NCBI GenBank assembly: GCA_903813345.2
Contig: CAIIXF020000006.1
Location: forward strand, 4,735,096 to 4,799,095
Source: Owenia fusiformis
Lineage: Eukaryota; Annelida; Polychaeta; Sabellida; Oweniidae
Reading direction: 5' to 3'
Length of the DNA: 64,000 bases
The notes below the pieces were generated by a model. The model searched no databases, was not told where the DNA came from, and saw only the letters and a list, made by a program, of their open reading frames with translations. The position numbers were made by a program, and so were the translations under genes. Shown piece by piece: positions 36,448 to 48,173 of the stretch; positions within the stretch are counted from its first letter, which is position 1, and each line of letters starts with the position of its first letter.

Positions 36448-36796
36448 ATGGCAACAGGTAGTGTCTGCACAAATACTTACAAACTTAATCATAAAGCTTT
36501 TTCAAAGTTTGTGAGAGATGTATCTTTTAACACAAATACTAACACTTTATACACACTTAAAGAGTTGAAGCATAATTTTTCTTATATATTTGAAAAAGTT
36601 CAGGATGTCTCAACAGCATTAGGAAACATTAATCCGGCATTTAAATCAAAAGTTCTTGGACAGGACAATTTTTCTGCCGGAACAGAAATTATTAAACCTG
36701 ATTACTTTAATTTATTTTCTGTACTTGAATCATGGGATGGAGTAACAGTGCTTTTAGAAAACAATGAAAGTGACCAGTATAGTCGTATTGTAGCGG
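36448..36796 (+). CDS. Mab-21/cGAS-like protein, copy A, exon 1
   Basis: This is the N-terminal half of the nucleotidyltransferase fold of a Mab-21 domain protein (the group containing cGAS and cGAS-like receptors, cGLRs). ATG at 36448 has a strong context (ACAATGG) and is conserved in copy B, so I prefer it to the in-frame ATG 63 bases upstream. Residues 1-116 include the helix AFSKFVRDVS and the segment GTEIIKPD-YFN-LFSVLE (79-94), which aligns with the cGAS GS...ExD strand-turn. Here the GS is G71-Q72 and the two acidic residues are Y86 and N88. The perfect donor GCGG|GTAAGT at 36797 leaves phase 1, joining exon 2 at 37267. Confidence 0.7.
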
Positions 36797-37266
36797 GTAA
36801 GTTAAGCAGTTTGAAATGTTTAAAGTATTTGAAAGTCGAATAGGGAATTTCTTAAATTGTGATTAAAATCTCTCTCACATAAAACTTGTCTTATTGTATA
36901 AAAGTTTTTCACTTTGATCATATGGATATACTAAATAATTTAATTATACTGATATACTAAATATACCAATAATGTCAAGTGATACATATCTTGGGCTGGC
37001 ATAATCCAAAAATTGTGGTTGATTTCATTTGCCAATGACTCACTGAGAGCAATTTTTACAGCCATACAGCCTCTTGAGGCAGCAATAAATTATTTGTTCT
37101 GATTCATTATAATATGTTAAGTCATATATGTTTATCAGATTAATCAATCAGATTATATATTGCTTATCCAATCAGATTAAGAAAGTCATAAGTTATAAAT
37201 TGAAAGACAGGTCATTGCTTTCATTGTCAGTAATAATCTTATCATCTAAAAATGAACCCATTACAG

Positions 37267-38048
37267 ATTTTGCAGTCTTGACACTACCTATTATTCGTGA
37301 ATGTCTTTCAAGAACCAAAGAGGGGGACTTTGTTGTGTCCCTAATGAAAGAATTGAAAGCACACCTTATAAAGACACTTGAACAATTACATGCAAAGGGT
37401 GTTTTGACATTCATCGGTCAAACCAATCGTAACCATACAGCTATTTATCCTCTTGGGACAGTAAGCATTGATGACAGCACACGTAGACCAAACATACATT
37501 TAAGACTTGGTGCTCCTCTATGCACTGTTGATGTCGATCTGTGGTTCTGTGTGGAAGGAAGAACTACCAAATTAGGACATCATGTGATGATCCCAATTGA
37601 TGAATCTGAAACCTTTAAACAAGATTTCTGGAAAGAAATTGTAGTAGAGCGCCCAAACGATGATAGATATATATTGACTGATCCCCATAAGCAATTATTA
37701 TGCACTCTGAAATTGATATCACACATATATAACATGTTGGTGAACAAAGGTGAATTACCCCAGACAATACAAACTACATGTATTTCATCAACTTCTTATC
37801 TTAGCACAATTGCACTACATCATCAGAAAACATGTATCTCAGACAGTGTTGGGGAGTGTTTCACTAACATTGTAAACTCAGAAAGTGTAAAATTGTTGGA
37901 TGAATGCAGTGCAAATTCTTTTCATGTCTATACACAAGACATGTTCTACCCTGGAAGGAGAATTTATAGTGATAAAGCTTATACGATAACAATGATTTGG
38001 TTTTTGCATAACATAAATAACACATTTGACACATTCTGTTCACTTTAA
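37267..38048 (+). CDS. Mab-21/cGAS-like protein, copy A, exon 2, truncated
   Basis: The acceptor CCCATTACAG (ending 37266) restores the frame with Asp117. The exon carries the rest of the NTase sheet, with CTVDVDLWFCVEG (Asp205/Asp207 at the third catalytic position), then the helical C-lobe: HKQLLCTLKLISHIYNML, ISSTSYLSTIALHHQKTC, and GECFTNIVNSESVKLLDE. The order and spacing match the cGAS/Mab-21 C-lobe; the vertebrate cGAS zinc ribbon is absent, as in most invertebrate members. After TFDT the frame ends FCSL-stop because a deletion of about 430 bp relative to copy B fuses the coding end to 3' flanking sequence. Predicted product 376 residues. The shortened end may make it non-functional. 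Confidence 0.75.
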
Positions 38049-38309
38049 CATGTGCACTTGTACATTTCTGTTTATCACAAACATACTCAAAACATAAATT
38101 GTCAAGATCTCATGTTGCTCAGGAACATCATAAATGTAATGTGAAATAACACTTGTAAATAGATTAGGAAGAATGATTAAAGTGTGTGTAACTGTAATCA
38201 TGCCTTTTAAAAAAGGTAGTAAAATCAGCACTGTGCCAAGTTAGCATTCAAGTAGGAATGACACAATGAACAATTTTGTGTTTTCAACATATTAATGTTC
38301 TCCACACTT

Positions 38310-39170
38310 TTACATTCAAATTTCATATGCTGATGCCTAAAGACAAAGGAGCTTTGCTGCAGAAGACATTTTCAAGATGGCCGCTGATTTTCAAAATGGC
38401 GCCAATTTTACGTAAAAACTGTTATCTTTGATAATTCAAGTACCAGTGGATGGATTTGGTTTAAATTTGATATGCATATATACCTAGGGACACATGAGAT
38501 ATAGGCAAGGCGGACTTTAAAAGATGGCGGCTGAATTTCAAAGGGGTTGTCATTCTTCAAAACAGAATGTAATCTTTTATAATTGATGGATTTGGTTCAA
38601 ATTTTATATGCTGATGCCTTACGACATGGGAGCTCCACTCAAGAAGACATTTTCAAGATGGCTTCCAAATTTCAACATGATTACTCAAATATCAGTGGAC
38701 AGATTTGGTTCAAACTTTATATGCTGATGCCTAGAGACAAAAAAGCTCTGTTCGAGAAGAAATTTTCAAGATGACAGCTGAATTTCAAAATGGCTGCCAT
38801 TTTTCATAAAAATGGAATCTGATAACTCAAATACTAGTGGATGGATTTGGTTCAAATTTCATATGACGGTGCCTAGAGATAAAGGAGCTCTGCTTGAAAA
38901 GAAATTTTCAAGATGTTTAACGACAAATGGCGGCCATTTTGATCAATAGCTGCCATTTGTAGTTAAACATGTAATCTTTGATAGCCCAAATACCAGTTGA
39001 CGGATTTGGTTCAAATTTTGTATGCTTTGTGCCAAGGGATAAAGGAGCACTGCTCAAGAAGAAATTACCAAGATGGCACCTGAATTTCAAAATGACTGCC
39101 ATTTTTTAGTAAAGACCATAATCTTTGATAACTCATATACCAGTTAATCGAATTGGTTCAAAATTTATAT
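38310..39170 (+). repeat. 120-160 bp tandem repeat with GATGGCGGC words
   Basis: About seven irregular units lie between the two Mab-21-like copies. Each has GGATTTGGTTCAAATTTYAT, ATGCTGATGCCTAGAGACA, AAGAAATTTTCAAGATGGC and TTTCAAAATGGCTGCCATTT. It is the same family as 4690-5000, and the unit length varies through indels. Confidence 0.8.
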
Positions 39171-39449
39171 GCTCACACCTCGGTTCTAGGGAGCTGAATT
39201 TTTCAAGAGGGCCACTATTTAACTTTTTTTTTGTTTGGTGGGATTTTCTTCTCTGTGGAGTTGCTGTTTTCTAGTTTCGCAGCAATATCACATGTCTAAA
39301 TCAATTGTTAAATAAAAATTCTGGAATCTGGAGTCTTGAATTGAACTTGTTCAATTTCACCAATCTAGTTATATATCTGATTGGTTGTTCAGGGCCTTTA
39401 TAAGTAGAAAGGTTAGATAAAATGTTTTATTTGATATATGAAATATACA

Positions 39450-39801
39450 ATGGCAGCAGGGGGTGTCCTTACCAATACTTTCAAATACAATGATAAAGCT
39501 TTCGCACAGTTTGTAAAAGATGTGTCATATAACGCTTGTACTAAACATCTCTACACACTTCAAGAGTTGAAGCATAATGCTTCTTATGTACTTGAAAAAA
39601 TTCAGGATATCTGTACAGCATTAGGAGACTATAATCTGGTTTTTAGATCAAAAGTTCATGAACAGAACAATTTAATTGATGATGGGACAGAAATTATTCA
39701 GCCTGGTCATTTTAATTTCTTTTCTGTTCTTGAATTATTGGATGGAGTAACAGTGCTCTTTGAAAAAAATGAACAGAATCAGTACAGTCGTGTTGTAGCG
39801 G
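39450..39801 (+). CDS. Mab-21/cGAS-like protein, copy B, exon 1
   Basis: Paralogue of the exon at 36448: start MAAGGVLTNTFKYN, donor GCGG|GTAAGT at 39802, the same phase 1. I estimate about 65% amino-acid identity to copy A by eye. The NTase strand-turn reads GTEIIQPG-HFN-FFSVLE; the GS position is E71-Q72 and the ExD position is H87-F88-N89, so the two metal-binding acidic residues are missing here as well. The segment retains the fold's hydrophobic pattern, so the protein is probably folded but not catalytic as a nucleotidyltransferase. Confidence 0.7.
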
Positions 39802-40586
39802 GTAAGTTAAACAATAACTTACTAATTTTTAATGTTTAATGTCCATATTTGACCAAAATTGTTCATATTTTTTTTGTTTTGTTAAACTATTTTGCAGGAA
39901 AAGCAGCAATCACTTGTACAGTTGGTACAAGTTGGTTCTAATATCCTTATAAGATTGTTGTTTGAATATTATCCTGACAAATTTTTTTATTTAGAACTTA
40001 ATTTTTATGGAATCTGAAACTCATTAAGATTATTTTATACCATTTTTGGACCAATTACATGTGATCCCTGCATTTGCTTCAAAAATATTTTGAAAATTCA
40101 TGCTTAACAATGAAGTTATTGCCAAATAAAAGCTATGGACATCTTTTGACCCACTCTTGCAAGATATGTATGCTAAAGAAGGAAATTCTGAAATTATAAT
40201 AAACATTAGTCTCACATAAAACTTAAAAAGTTATTACTGTTGATTAACAAAATATCAAAGAATACATATCTTCTTGACATAAATCCATACAGTGTGGTTG
40301 ATTTCTTTTGCCTATCTACATGTTGATGTGCTCACATGACAGCAACTTATTAATTGTCTGTCATATGGTCTCTTCTTCAGGCAACATAATTTATTTTAAA
40401 CATTGGTTCATTGGATTGGTCCATTATTATCTTGTTTTATACTGGTTTACTGTTTATATCCAATCAGATTACAGATAGCTTTAAGTAATCAGTTAAATAA
40501 TAAGTTGAAAAAATTTGTTTCTTTACATTCAATAATATCAATAATCTTCAGACAACCCTGTCACCTTTAAAATTAATTCATTACAG

Positions 40587-41674
40587 ATGGCATGAGCCTG
40601 ACACCACCTATTATTCGTGAATGTCTTTCAAGAACCAAAGAGGGGGACTTTGTTGTGTCAATGAAGCTAATGAAAGAATTGAAAGCACACCTTATAAAGA
40701 CTCTTGAACAATTACATGCAAAGGGTGTTTTGACATTCATCGGTCAAACCAATCGTAACCATACAGCTATTTATCCTCTTGGGACAGTAAGCATTGATGA
40801 CAGCACACATAGACCAAACATACATTTAAGACTTGGTGCTCCTCTATGCACTGTTGATATCGATCTGTGGTTCTGTGTGGAAGGAAGAACTACCAAATTA
40901 GGACATCATGTGATGATCCCAGTTGATGAATCTGAAACCTTTAAACAAGATCTCTGGAAAGAAATTGTAGTAGAGCGCCCAAACGATGATAGATATATAT
41001 TGACTGATCCCCATAAGCAATTGTTATGTACTCTGAAATTGATATCATACATATATAACATGTTGGTGAACAAAGGTGAATTACCCCAGACAATACAAAC
41101 TACATGTATTTCATCAACTTCTTATATCAGGACGATTGTACTATATCATCAGAAAACATGTATCTCAGACAGTGTTGGAGAGTGCTTCACTAACATTATA
41201 AACTCAGAAAGTGTAAAATTGTTCGATGAATGCAGTGCAAATACTTTTCATGTCTCTACACAAGACTGGTTCTACCCTGAAAGGAGAATTTATAGTGATA
41301 AAGCTTATACGATAACAATGATTTGGTTTTTGCATAACATAAATAACACATTTGACACAACTTGGTGGACCAGACTAACAAATCATATAATCCACAATGA
41401 CACTAAGTCAGCAGTGCTTGTACTGACATCACTACCAGAACCCCTGTCTAGTCTGGTGCATGCCATATCACAAACAGTCCCTGGATCTTCACATCATTTT
41501 GAACGTGCCAAATCGCAAACAGTCCTTGGATCTTCACATCATTTTGAACGTGCCAAATTGCAAACAGTCTCAGAACATTCACATCATTGTGACTATGCCA
41601 AATCTCACAAGTTTGTAAACAGATTAAGATCATCAGGGGACGCTATCCCACTCAAAATTGAATTTCTGCAGAGG
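40587..41674 (+). CDS. Mab-21/cGAS-like protein, copy B, exon 2
   Basis: Acceptor ATTCATTACAG (ending 40586). It is nearly identical to copy A exon 2 through TFDT, with two extra codons (MK in VVSMKLMKELK). Third-site acidic residues are kept in CTVDIDLWFCVEG. Beyond the point where copy A breaks off it continues with TTWWTRLTNHIIHNDTKSAV, then three 15-residue repeats (QTVPGSSHHFERAK type, 41463-41600), then KFVNRLRSSGDAIPLKIEFL and QR. A donor AGG|GTAAGC ends it in phase 0. If that donor is not used, the frame reads on to 41899. Confidence 0.75.
41463..41600 (+). repeat. in-frame 45-bp coding repeat, three copies
   Basis: GCAAACAGTCCTTGGATCTT plus CACATCATTTTGAACGTGCC repeats three times at 45-bp spacing in copy B exon 2. 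It encodes a His- and Ser-containing 15-residue unit. The first two copies are nearly identical and the third has diverged. Copy A has lost the whole block. Confidence 0.85.
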
Positions 41675-41720
41675 GTAAGCATGCATCAATATTGCAATAA
41701 TTTTTTGCATTGTTTTACAG

Positions 41721-41774
41721 GTCCCACTATTACGGTGTTTGGACATATTGTCAGTCCACGTGCACAAGTCCTAA
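41721..41774 (+). CDS. possible terminal exon of copy B after a 46-bp intron
   Basis: GTAAGC...TTGTTTTACAG (41675-41720) has good splice signals but is only 46 bp, near the lower limit for animals. Splicing it out gives the tail VPLLRCLDILSVHVHKS and TAA. Leaving it in extends the frame 75 codons through sequence that in copy A is 3' flanking DNA. I favour splicing, weakly. Confidence 0.4.
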   Translation, partial: VPLLRCLDILSVHVHKS

Positions 41775-42372
41775 TAGACCACCTGTCTGTTCACTTTAAC
41801 ATGTGCACCTGTACATTCCTGTTTATCACAAACATACTCATAAAACATAAATGTTGTCAAGATCTTATGTTGCTCAGAAACATCATGATTGTAATTTAAA
41901 ATAACACTTGTAAATAGATGAGGAAGAATGACTTGTTTTAAGGTGTGTGTAACTGTCGCCTCTCCATGACAAATGCTTTGGTATCTTAGTTCATTATTAG
42001 GATAGAAATCAATTTAATCATAAACATTTCTTCTAATTACTTATCTTTTTTGCTTAAATTCTAAGAAATATAAAAATGCCAAGGTTCTCAAATCAACACC
42101 AATCAAAGAGCTCAATATCAAACATAAATTCAATGTCATATGCTAATAACCATATTTAAATCTGTGTCAGGTCACTGTCGAGAATCTTGAAGATCAGTGA
42201 TGCATAATTTAAACAAGGCATTTTATAGTATAAGAACACTGTATATTTTTAAGGGATAAAATAATAATATTAAGTTATGAGTGTTGTGTTGTGGTAAACT
42301 TTACATATCAGTCATTTTTGAAAACTGTCTTTTCTATTAAAGGGTGCAATATTGTACACTCCGTGTTTGCAT

Positions 42373-42484
42373 GCTAAAGAGCCTTAAATTTTAAGGTTCT
42401 TTAGCATTTCGGCTAAAGAGTCTTAAATGTTAAGGCTCTTTAGCATTTTGGCTAAAGAGCCTTAAAATTTAAGGTTCTTCAGAC
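42373..42484. repeat. three tandem hairpins, 39-bp period
   Basis: Each unit is itself an inverted repeat: GCTAAAGAGCCTTAA / TTAAGGTTCTTTAGC, at 42373-42405, 42412-42444 and 42451-42484. Compensatory-looking changes occur (AGAGTCTTAAATGTTAAGGC). It is not near a visible gene end. Confidence 0.8.
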
Positions 42485-42529
42485 ACTTCGAATTTGATTG
42501 GGGTATATATAATATAATATAACTTAACA

Positions 42530-43960
42530 AATACTGTTAAGACTGACTTCATTTTTTCCAAAATCATCTTCAAATTTTCAGAAGTTCAAATCTGACTTTA
42601 GATTTAAGATTTGACCTTCAATGACCCTTTCAAAGTCAAAAAAAGGTTTATGATTGGCTGGTTGCGTCTGTAACAAATTCCTACAACTTCCAATAACTGT
42701 CTAATACTGTCTAGACTGACTACATTTTTTTCTTAAAATCATCTATAATTTTTCAGAAGTTAAAGCTGATTTATGATTTAAGATTTGACCTTCAATGACC
42801 TTTACAAGGTTGAAAAGGTTAAAAAAGTCAAAAAGGTATTTTTTCAACTTATTTCAAATGGATTAAATATTTGTTTCACAAATCTATAGAATTGAGATTT
42901 GACCTTCAATGACCTCCTAAGGGGAAAAAGGTCTGAATTTTAAAGGTATTTTAAAGGTTTAAGGTGTTTCCCAACTTTTTTGACCATTTTTTAAAAGTTA
43001 TCTACAACTTCTCAGAATGACCTCCTAAGGGGAAAAAGGTCTGAATTTTAAAGGTATTTTAAAGGTTAAAGGTATTTTCCAACTTTTTTGACCATTTTTT
43101 TAAAAATCATCTACAACTTCTCAGAAATTCAAATATGACATTAGATTTGAGATTTGACCTCTGCATGAAAAATGTTAAAAGGTCATTTCTCATTTTGCTT
43201 CAAATTGATTTAATATTTTCTTCAAAATCATCTACGAGTTCTCCGAAGTTCAAATTTATTAAATGTTTTTTCAATCATCTACGAGTTCTCAGAAATTCAA
43301 ATCTGACTTTAGATTTGAGATTTGGACTTCAATGAACTTCTCAAGCTAAAAAAGGTCAAAAAGGTCTCTAGATTAAAAAGGTCAAAGGGCCTTTTTTCAA
43401 CTTGCTTCAAATAGATTAAATTTTTTTCAAAGTCATCTACGAGTTCCCAGAAGTTCAAGTCTGACTATAGATTTGAGATTTAACCTTCAATGACCTTCTC
43501 AGGGTCAAAAAAGGTCAGAAATGTAATTTTCAACTTGCTTCAAATTGACCAAAGTTTTTTTTCTCAGAAATTCAAATCTGACTTTAGATTTGAGATTGGA
43601 TCCTCAATGACCTTTTCAAGTTAAAAAAGGTCTTTAGATTAAAAAAGGTCAAAAGGTATTTTTTCAACTTGCTTCAAATTGATTAAATGTTTCTTCAAAA
43701 TCATCTATGAGGTTTCAGAAGTTCAAATTCAACTATAGATTTAAGATTTGACCATCAATGACCTTCTCATGGTCAAAAATTATTTTTCAACTTGCTTGAA
43801 ATTGACTTAATTTTTTTCAAAATCATTTACAAGTTCTCAGAAATTCAAATCTGACTTTATATTTGAAATTTGACATGATAAAAAAGGTCTTAAAGGTCTT
43901 GAGTTTATAAAAGGCCAAAAGGTATTTTTCAGCTTGCTTCAAATTGATTAAATTTTTTAG
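42530..43960 (+). repeat. irregular tandem repeat with TTTGACCTTCAATGACC
   Basis: Units of roughly 110-170 bp contain CAACTTGCTTCAAATTGATT, AAATCATCTACGAGTTCTCA, TTCAAATCTGACTTTAGATT and TTTGACCTTCAATGACCTTC, then AAAAAGGTC runs. At least ten degraded units. No coding capacity. Confidence 0.75.
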
Positions 43961-45640
43961 TTGGTGGTGACAGCTTGTCAATGCCTTGTTGACCTTGTCT
44001 GGGTGTAATCGTCATTTATTCATAAATTGAATGATCAAATGATGTTGAAGTGATGTCATGATGGTGTTTGAACTTTAAAAAAGAGGTAATGGCAATTAGA
44101 GGGCATCTATATTAGTCAACTCAATTGTTTCTATGCACTTCAATTTGTACCATGAGCTGATCACAAGTCTATCACATGATTCTGTGTATTGGTGTATTAT
44201 AAACCAGCAATATATTTGAACTTTTATCATCAATTACCAAAAATAGCCAGAAATAACCAGAAACTAAACAAAGTACTTACCAAACATGTGTGCAAGTTGG
44301 TAAGTGCTTTGTATTCAAAGGGCTTGCTGTTTGTACATGAGTAGACCATGGCATAATATTGACTGTTGAACCAGAAAGCAATTATTATGATGGAATTGTA
44401 ATATATATCCTATATATCATCGTGGTCCTGGAAATGAATATTTACTTGCAAAATGTTCTGGGTTTATATGAAAATTATCATGCAAAATTGAATTAACTGT
44501 TGACCAATAATCTTTTCTCTGCAATTTACGATATATTTAGAGTACATGTGAATGTTTTCAAAAGTATCATTGTATTACCATTGTAAATTTACCCCTGCAA
44601 TTGTTACAAAACTGTTCTAAACTTAACAATGCAGAAATTGATATACATGTAGCTTACACCCCTGTATAAACTAGGTGATACATCACAATTTTAAGACACT
44701 TTAAAATGAAATAAATCTGCCAATTGCTGATAAGAAGTAATTTATAAAAGAATATAAATACAGAAATATATTTATGGCATCTTCACCAAGGTGAAAAAAC
44801 GGGTTGGGTCAATGTGTATGTCAATAATCTGCAAAAGGCTAATAAGCCCATTTAAAGATTCTCGCAATCTTTATCCAATCAGCGTTTGCGAGTGTGTCGG
44901 CTCACGTATAAAAGGCGAAATCCAACTCAAATCCATGCAGGGGTGTATGAAGTACTCGAATAGGAAAGAGCTCGTGAAATCTGAATTTATATGCACATGG
45001 TCAATGTTTACACATGTTTGGAGTTATTGAAGAAAATGTGATATGGGTGTGGTTCCGAATTTGAAGTCATTGCTGGAAAATATGATTTTAATACGTGAAA
45101 TTATATCTATAAATACAGCACTAAAAATAACAGTACACATGAAGTACATGTATGATTGTGTCCAGAAATGTTTGAAACCCTTACAGAAAATTCTGTCTGC
45201 ATTTTGTCACCATTGCTCTTTCTTCCCGCATTCTAGTGCTGTTTGAATGAATATATTAATTAATGTATTTCTAACTAAAATATATCACATTTTTTTATAA
45301 ACCACAAACATTTAGATCATAAAAAAATATTCAATACTTGAGTGAGCACGATATGCAAGGGTTACTAAGTTGACACAGTAAATGACCACTGATATTGTGT
45401 TAGCAAATATGTATTAGCAGAATACGCTGTGTGCATGGACTAACACCCCTCACTTTCATAGTGAAGTGACTAATTGGTTTATGTTTACGTTTTAATGTGT
45501 TTTGGGTTCCTTGTTACAGCAAGGGGGGCCAGTAAAGTAGACTAACATGTTTGCATGGCAAATTTTGATCGAATATGTGAGACACTTTAAGCAGATAATA
45601 TATTAAACAGTGATATAATTATCCCATCGAACACTCCTCC
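43961..45640. other. no gene recognised
   Basis: AT-rich sequence between repeat blocks. An open frame at 44791-45030 lacks splice context and any known motif. Confidence 0.35.
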
Positions 45641-45649
45641 CTCTGTACA

Positions 45650-46975
45650 GCCGTACGTACTTACGTCTGTCCGGGCAATAACTCAAATACTGTTGGCCCG
45701 ATTTTGTTCATATTTTGTACACATATATCCTGTGGAAGTAGAAGTTTTGCTCCATAGCCGATTGTCAAAATGGCGGCTCATTTAAAAATGGCGGCCATTT
45801 TAGTGCCGATTTTACAGTAATTTAGGTGCAATACGTAAAACTATAATAGCAATATGTTTTAAATGTAAAAAAATTATGTAGGACATTAATAAAGCTAGAA
45901 ATGTAGATATTAAAAAAGCACATTGCAGCAATCTTGAAAAATGGTGGCCTTTACTCGTTATTTTATGATTTTTGCTGTAACTCAAAAAGTAGTGGATTGA
46001 TTTTGTTCATATTTGGTATGTGAATACTATAAGCATGGCACACTGTCTAATGACACTTTTGGTTGAAGGCGGCCAATTTTCAAAATGGTGGACATTTTGA
46101 AAAATGGCTGCCATTTTAACTTATTTTACTACAACTTGAAAAGTAGTGGAGTAGTGAAAAGTAGTTTTGTTCATATTTGGTATGTGAATACTATAAGCAT
46201 GGCACACTGTCTAATGGGAAACGAATAGATGGCATTATAAAAACAAAAATATAGTCCAATTATTGTAAGTACATAAGCATCACCAGTGGTTGGATTTTGG
46301 TAAGTACATGAATGAAAAAGTGTATGTATGGGCCAACTCTGAGACATGATTTGATGTGATTAAGGTGCATTTTCTTTAAAAAATTTGACCTTATTGACCT
46401 GCCTCCATCTGTCAAAATCAGAATGACATTTTTTGACATTTTCTATAGATGGCGTCTTCAACAGGTGAGATTTTTTGATTTTCGTGGGGAGTTTTGATTC
46501 AAACCTTTTTGACTTACAGAGGACATACTGGGGTATGATGGAATGACAGCAAAACATGTCCACAAATCTTAGTTTTCTCTGGAAGACAGATCGTTTGTAT
46601 GGGAATATGCATGTTATAACTATTAGTTGGGTTAACCCATGACACTTTTGGTAGAAGGCGGCCATTTTTCAAAATGGCCTCCATTTTAACGTATTTCACT
46701 GCACTATAACTCGGTAAGTAGTAGAGCGATTTTGTTCATATTTGGTATGTGAATGTTATAAGCATGGCACACTGTCTAATGACACTTTTGGTAGAAGGTG
46801 GCCATTTTGAAAAATGGCCGCCATTTTAACATATTTTACTATAACTCGAAAAGTAGGGGAGTGATTTTGTTCATATTTGGTACGTTAATACTATAAGCAT
46901 GGCACACTGTCTAATGATACTTTTGGTAGAAGCTGGCCATTTTGAAAAATGGCTGCCATTTTTGCGATATACTTT
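45650..46975 (+). repeat. irregular tandem repeat, GTTCATATTTGGTATGTGAA type, with an insertion
   Basis: It begins with GTCCGGGCAATAACTCAAAT as at 4750. Units carry GTTCATATTTGGTATGTGAA, ATAAGCATGGCACACTGTCT, GGTAGAAGGCGGCCATTTT and TAACTCGAAAAGTAGTGG. Between 46216 and about 46641 a unit is interrupted by about 425 bp of unrelated sequence flanked by ATG on both sides, probably a later insertion. Confidence 0.7.
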
Positions 46976-48173
46976 GTTTGTAAAAATGCCAGTCATGGCT
47001 GTTCGATGGGATTCGCTACGCTTCGGCGTTGCCGTTGTTCTGGTTTGAATAGAATATGATTTAAAAACTTTAAATTTTAAAAATAGATCTATGGTTGGGT
47101 TTCAACCCATTTAAAAATTAAGCAGATAAAGATACAGCTGGCTACACGGCGTTGACTTCGCTGTGTAGCCATGCTATATAGCTGTTATGTTGGCCGCATG
47201 ATCGTGATCATTATCGTAAATTTTGTTGTGAGGCGTTCCACTTTTTATCATTATGATTCCAACATCATCATCATCAGGATTCCAGGACAACTGCTCATTG
47301 GATTTTCTTCAAATTCATTCACATGATAGAGGGTACCAAATTCTAGAGATGAATAACGTTGGGATGCTCATTTTTTTCTGTTGAACCAATCAGAATTGTT
47401 GTGTCTTAGTCTATATCTTGCTTCAATTATTATTTAATTGTAATCACCATTTATTTACTGATGTGACCAATTAATATAATTTCATCTACAGGATTAGAAT
47501 ATCATTCAGTAATTAAATGTTTTATTGAGTTAAAAATAAATATAAAATGGTGGAGCAAATGCATCAAAATATTAACTTTGCATACCTGTTAATGTAATGT
47601 GATTACGATGAGAGATGTTTTCATCGACTTCTATTTTGATCTCTGTTGGTTGTTCACTGTGCTCTATATAAACAGCTTAATAAATATACAATTACTTATC
47701 AGCCAAAGTCACGTTTCTCTTTTTAGCCTCCAATTTTATTAACACTTGTGCAATGTATTGAATTCCAATTTGCTACTTTGATTAGCATTCAAACATGACC
47801 GTGCTCTATTCGAATTTCTCAACCAATCAGAATGCAGCATAGCCAATATAGAACGTTCTCTAATTCTCCATAGATGCACGACCATGCTCTATTCAATCTG
47901 CAATTTGCATTGTTTTGAGTGACGTCACATCTCAGCTGCACATCTGGGGCTCTGTCCGGGGATAGCTGTTCTTTTTTACTCCTTATTTATTTTTATTTTA
48001 TCAACACCCCATGTTTGCATACTCCGTATAAAATCTAAAACGGGGAGTAAAATAGAACAGCCCAAACAAATTCTAAAATTTTTCAGGCCGACTTCAGAAT
48101 CTTGACAGCATGCGTATTCTTCCTTCATGCCCGTTCCACAGACACGGCTTTTACTAATTTTTATGTTTGAATC

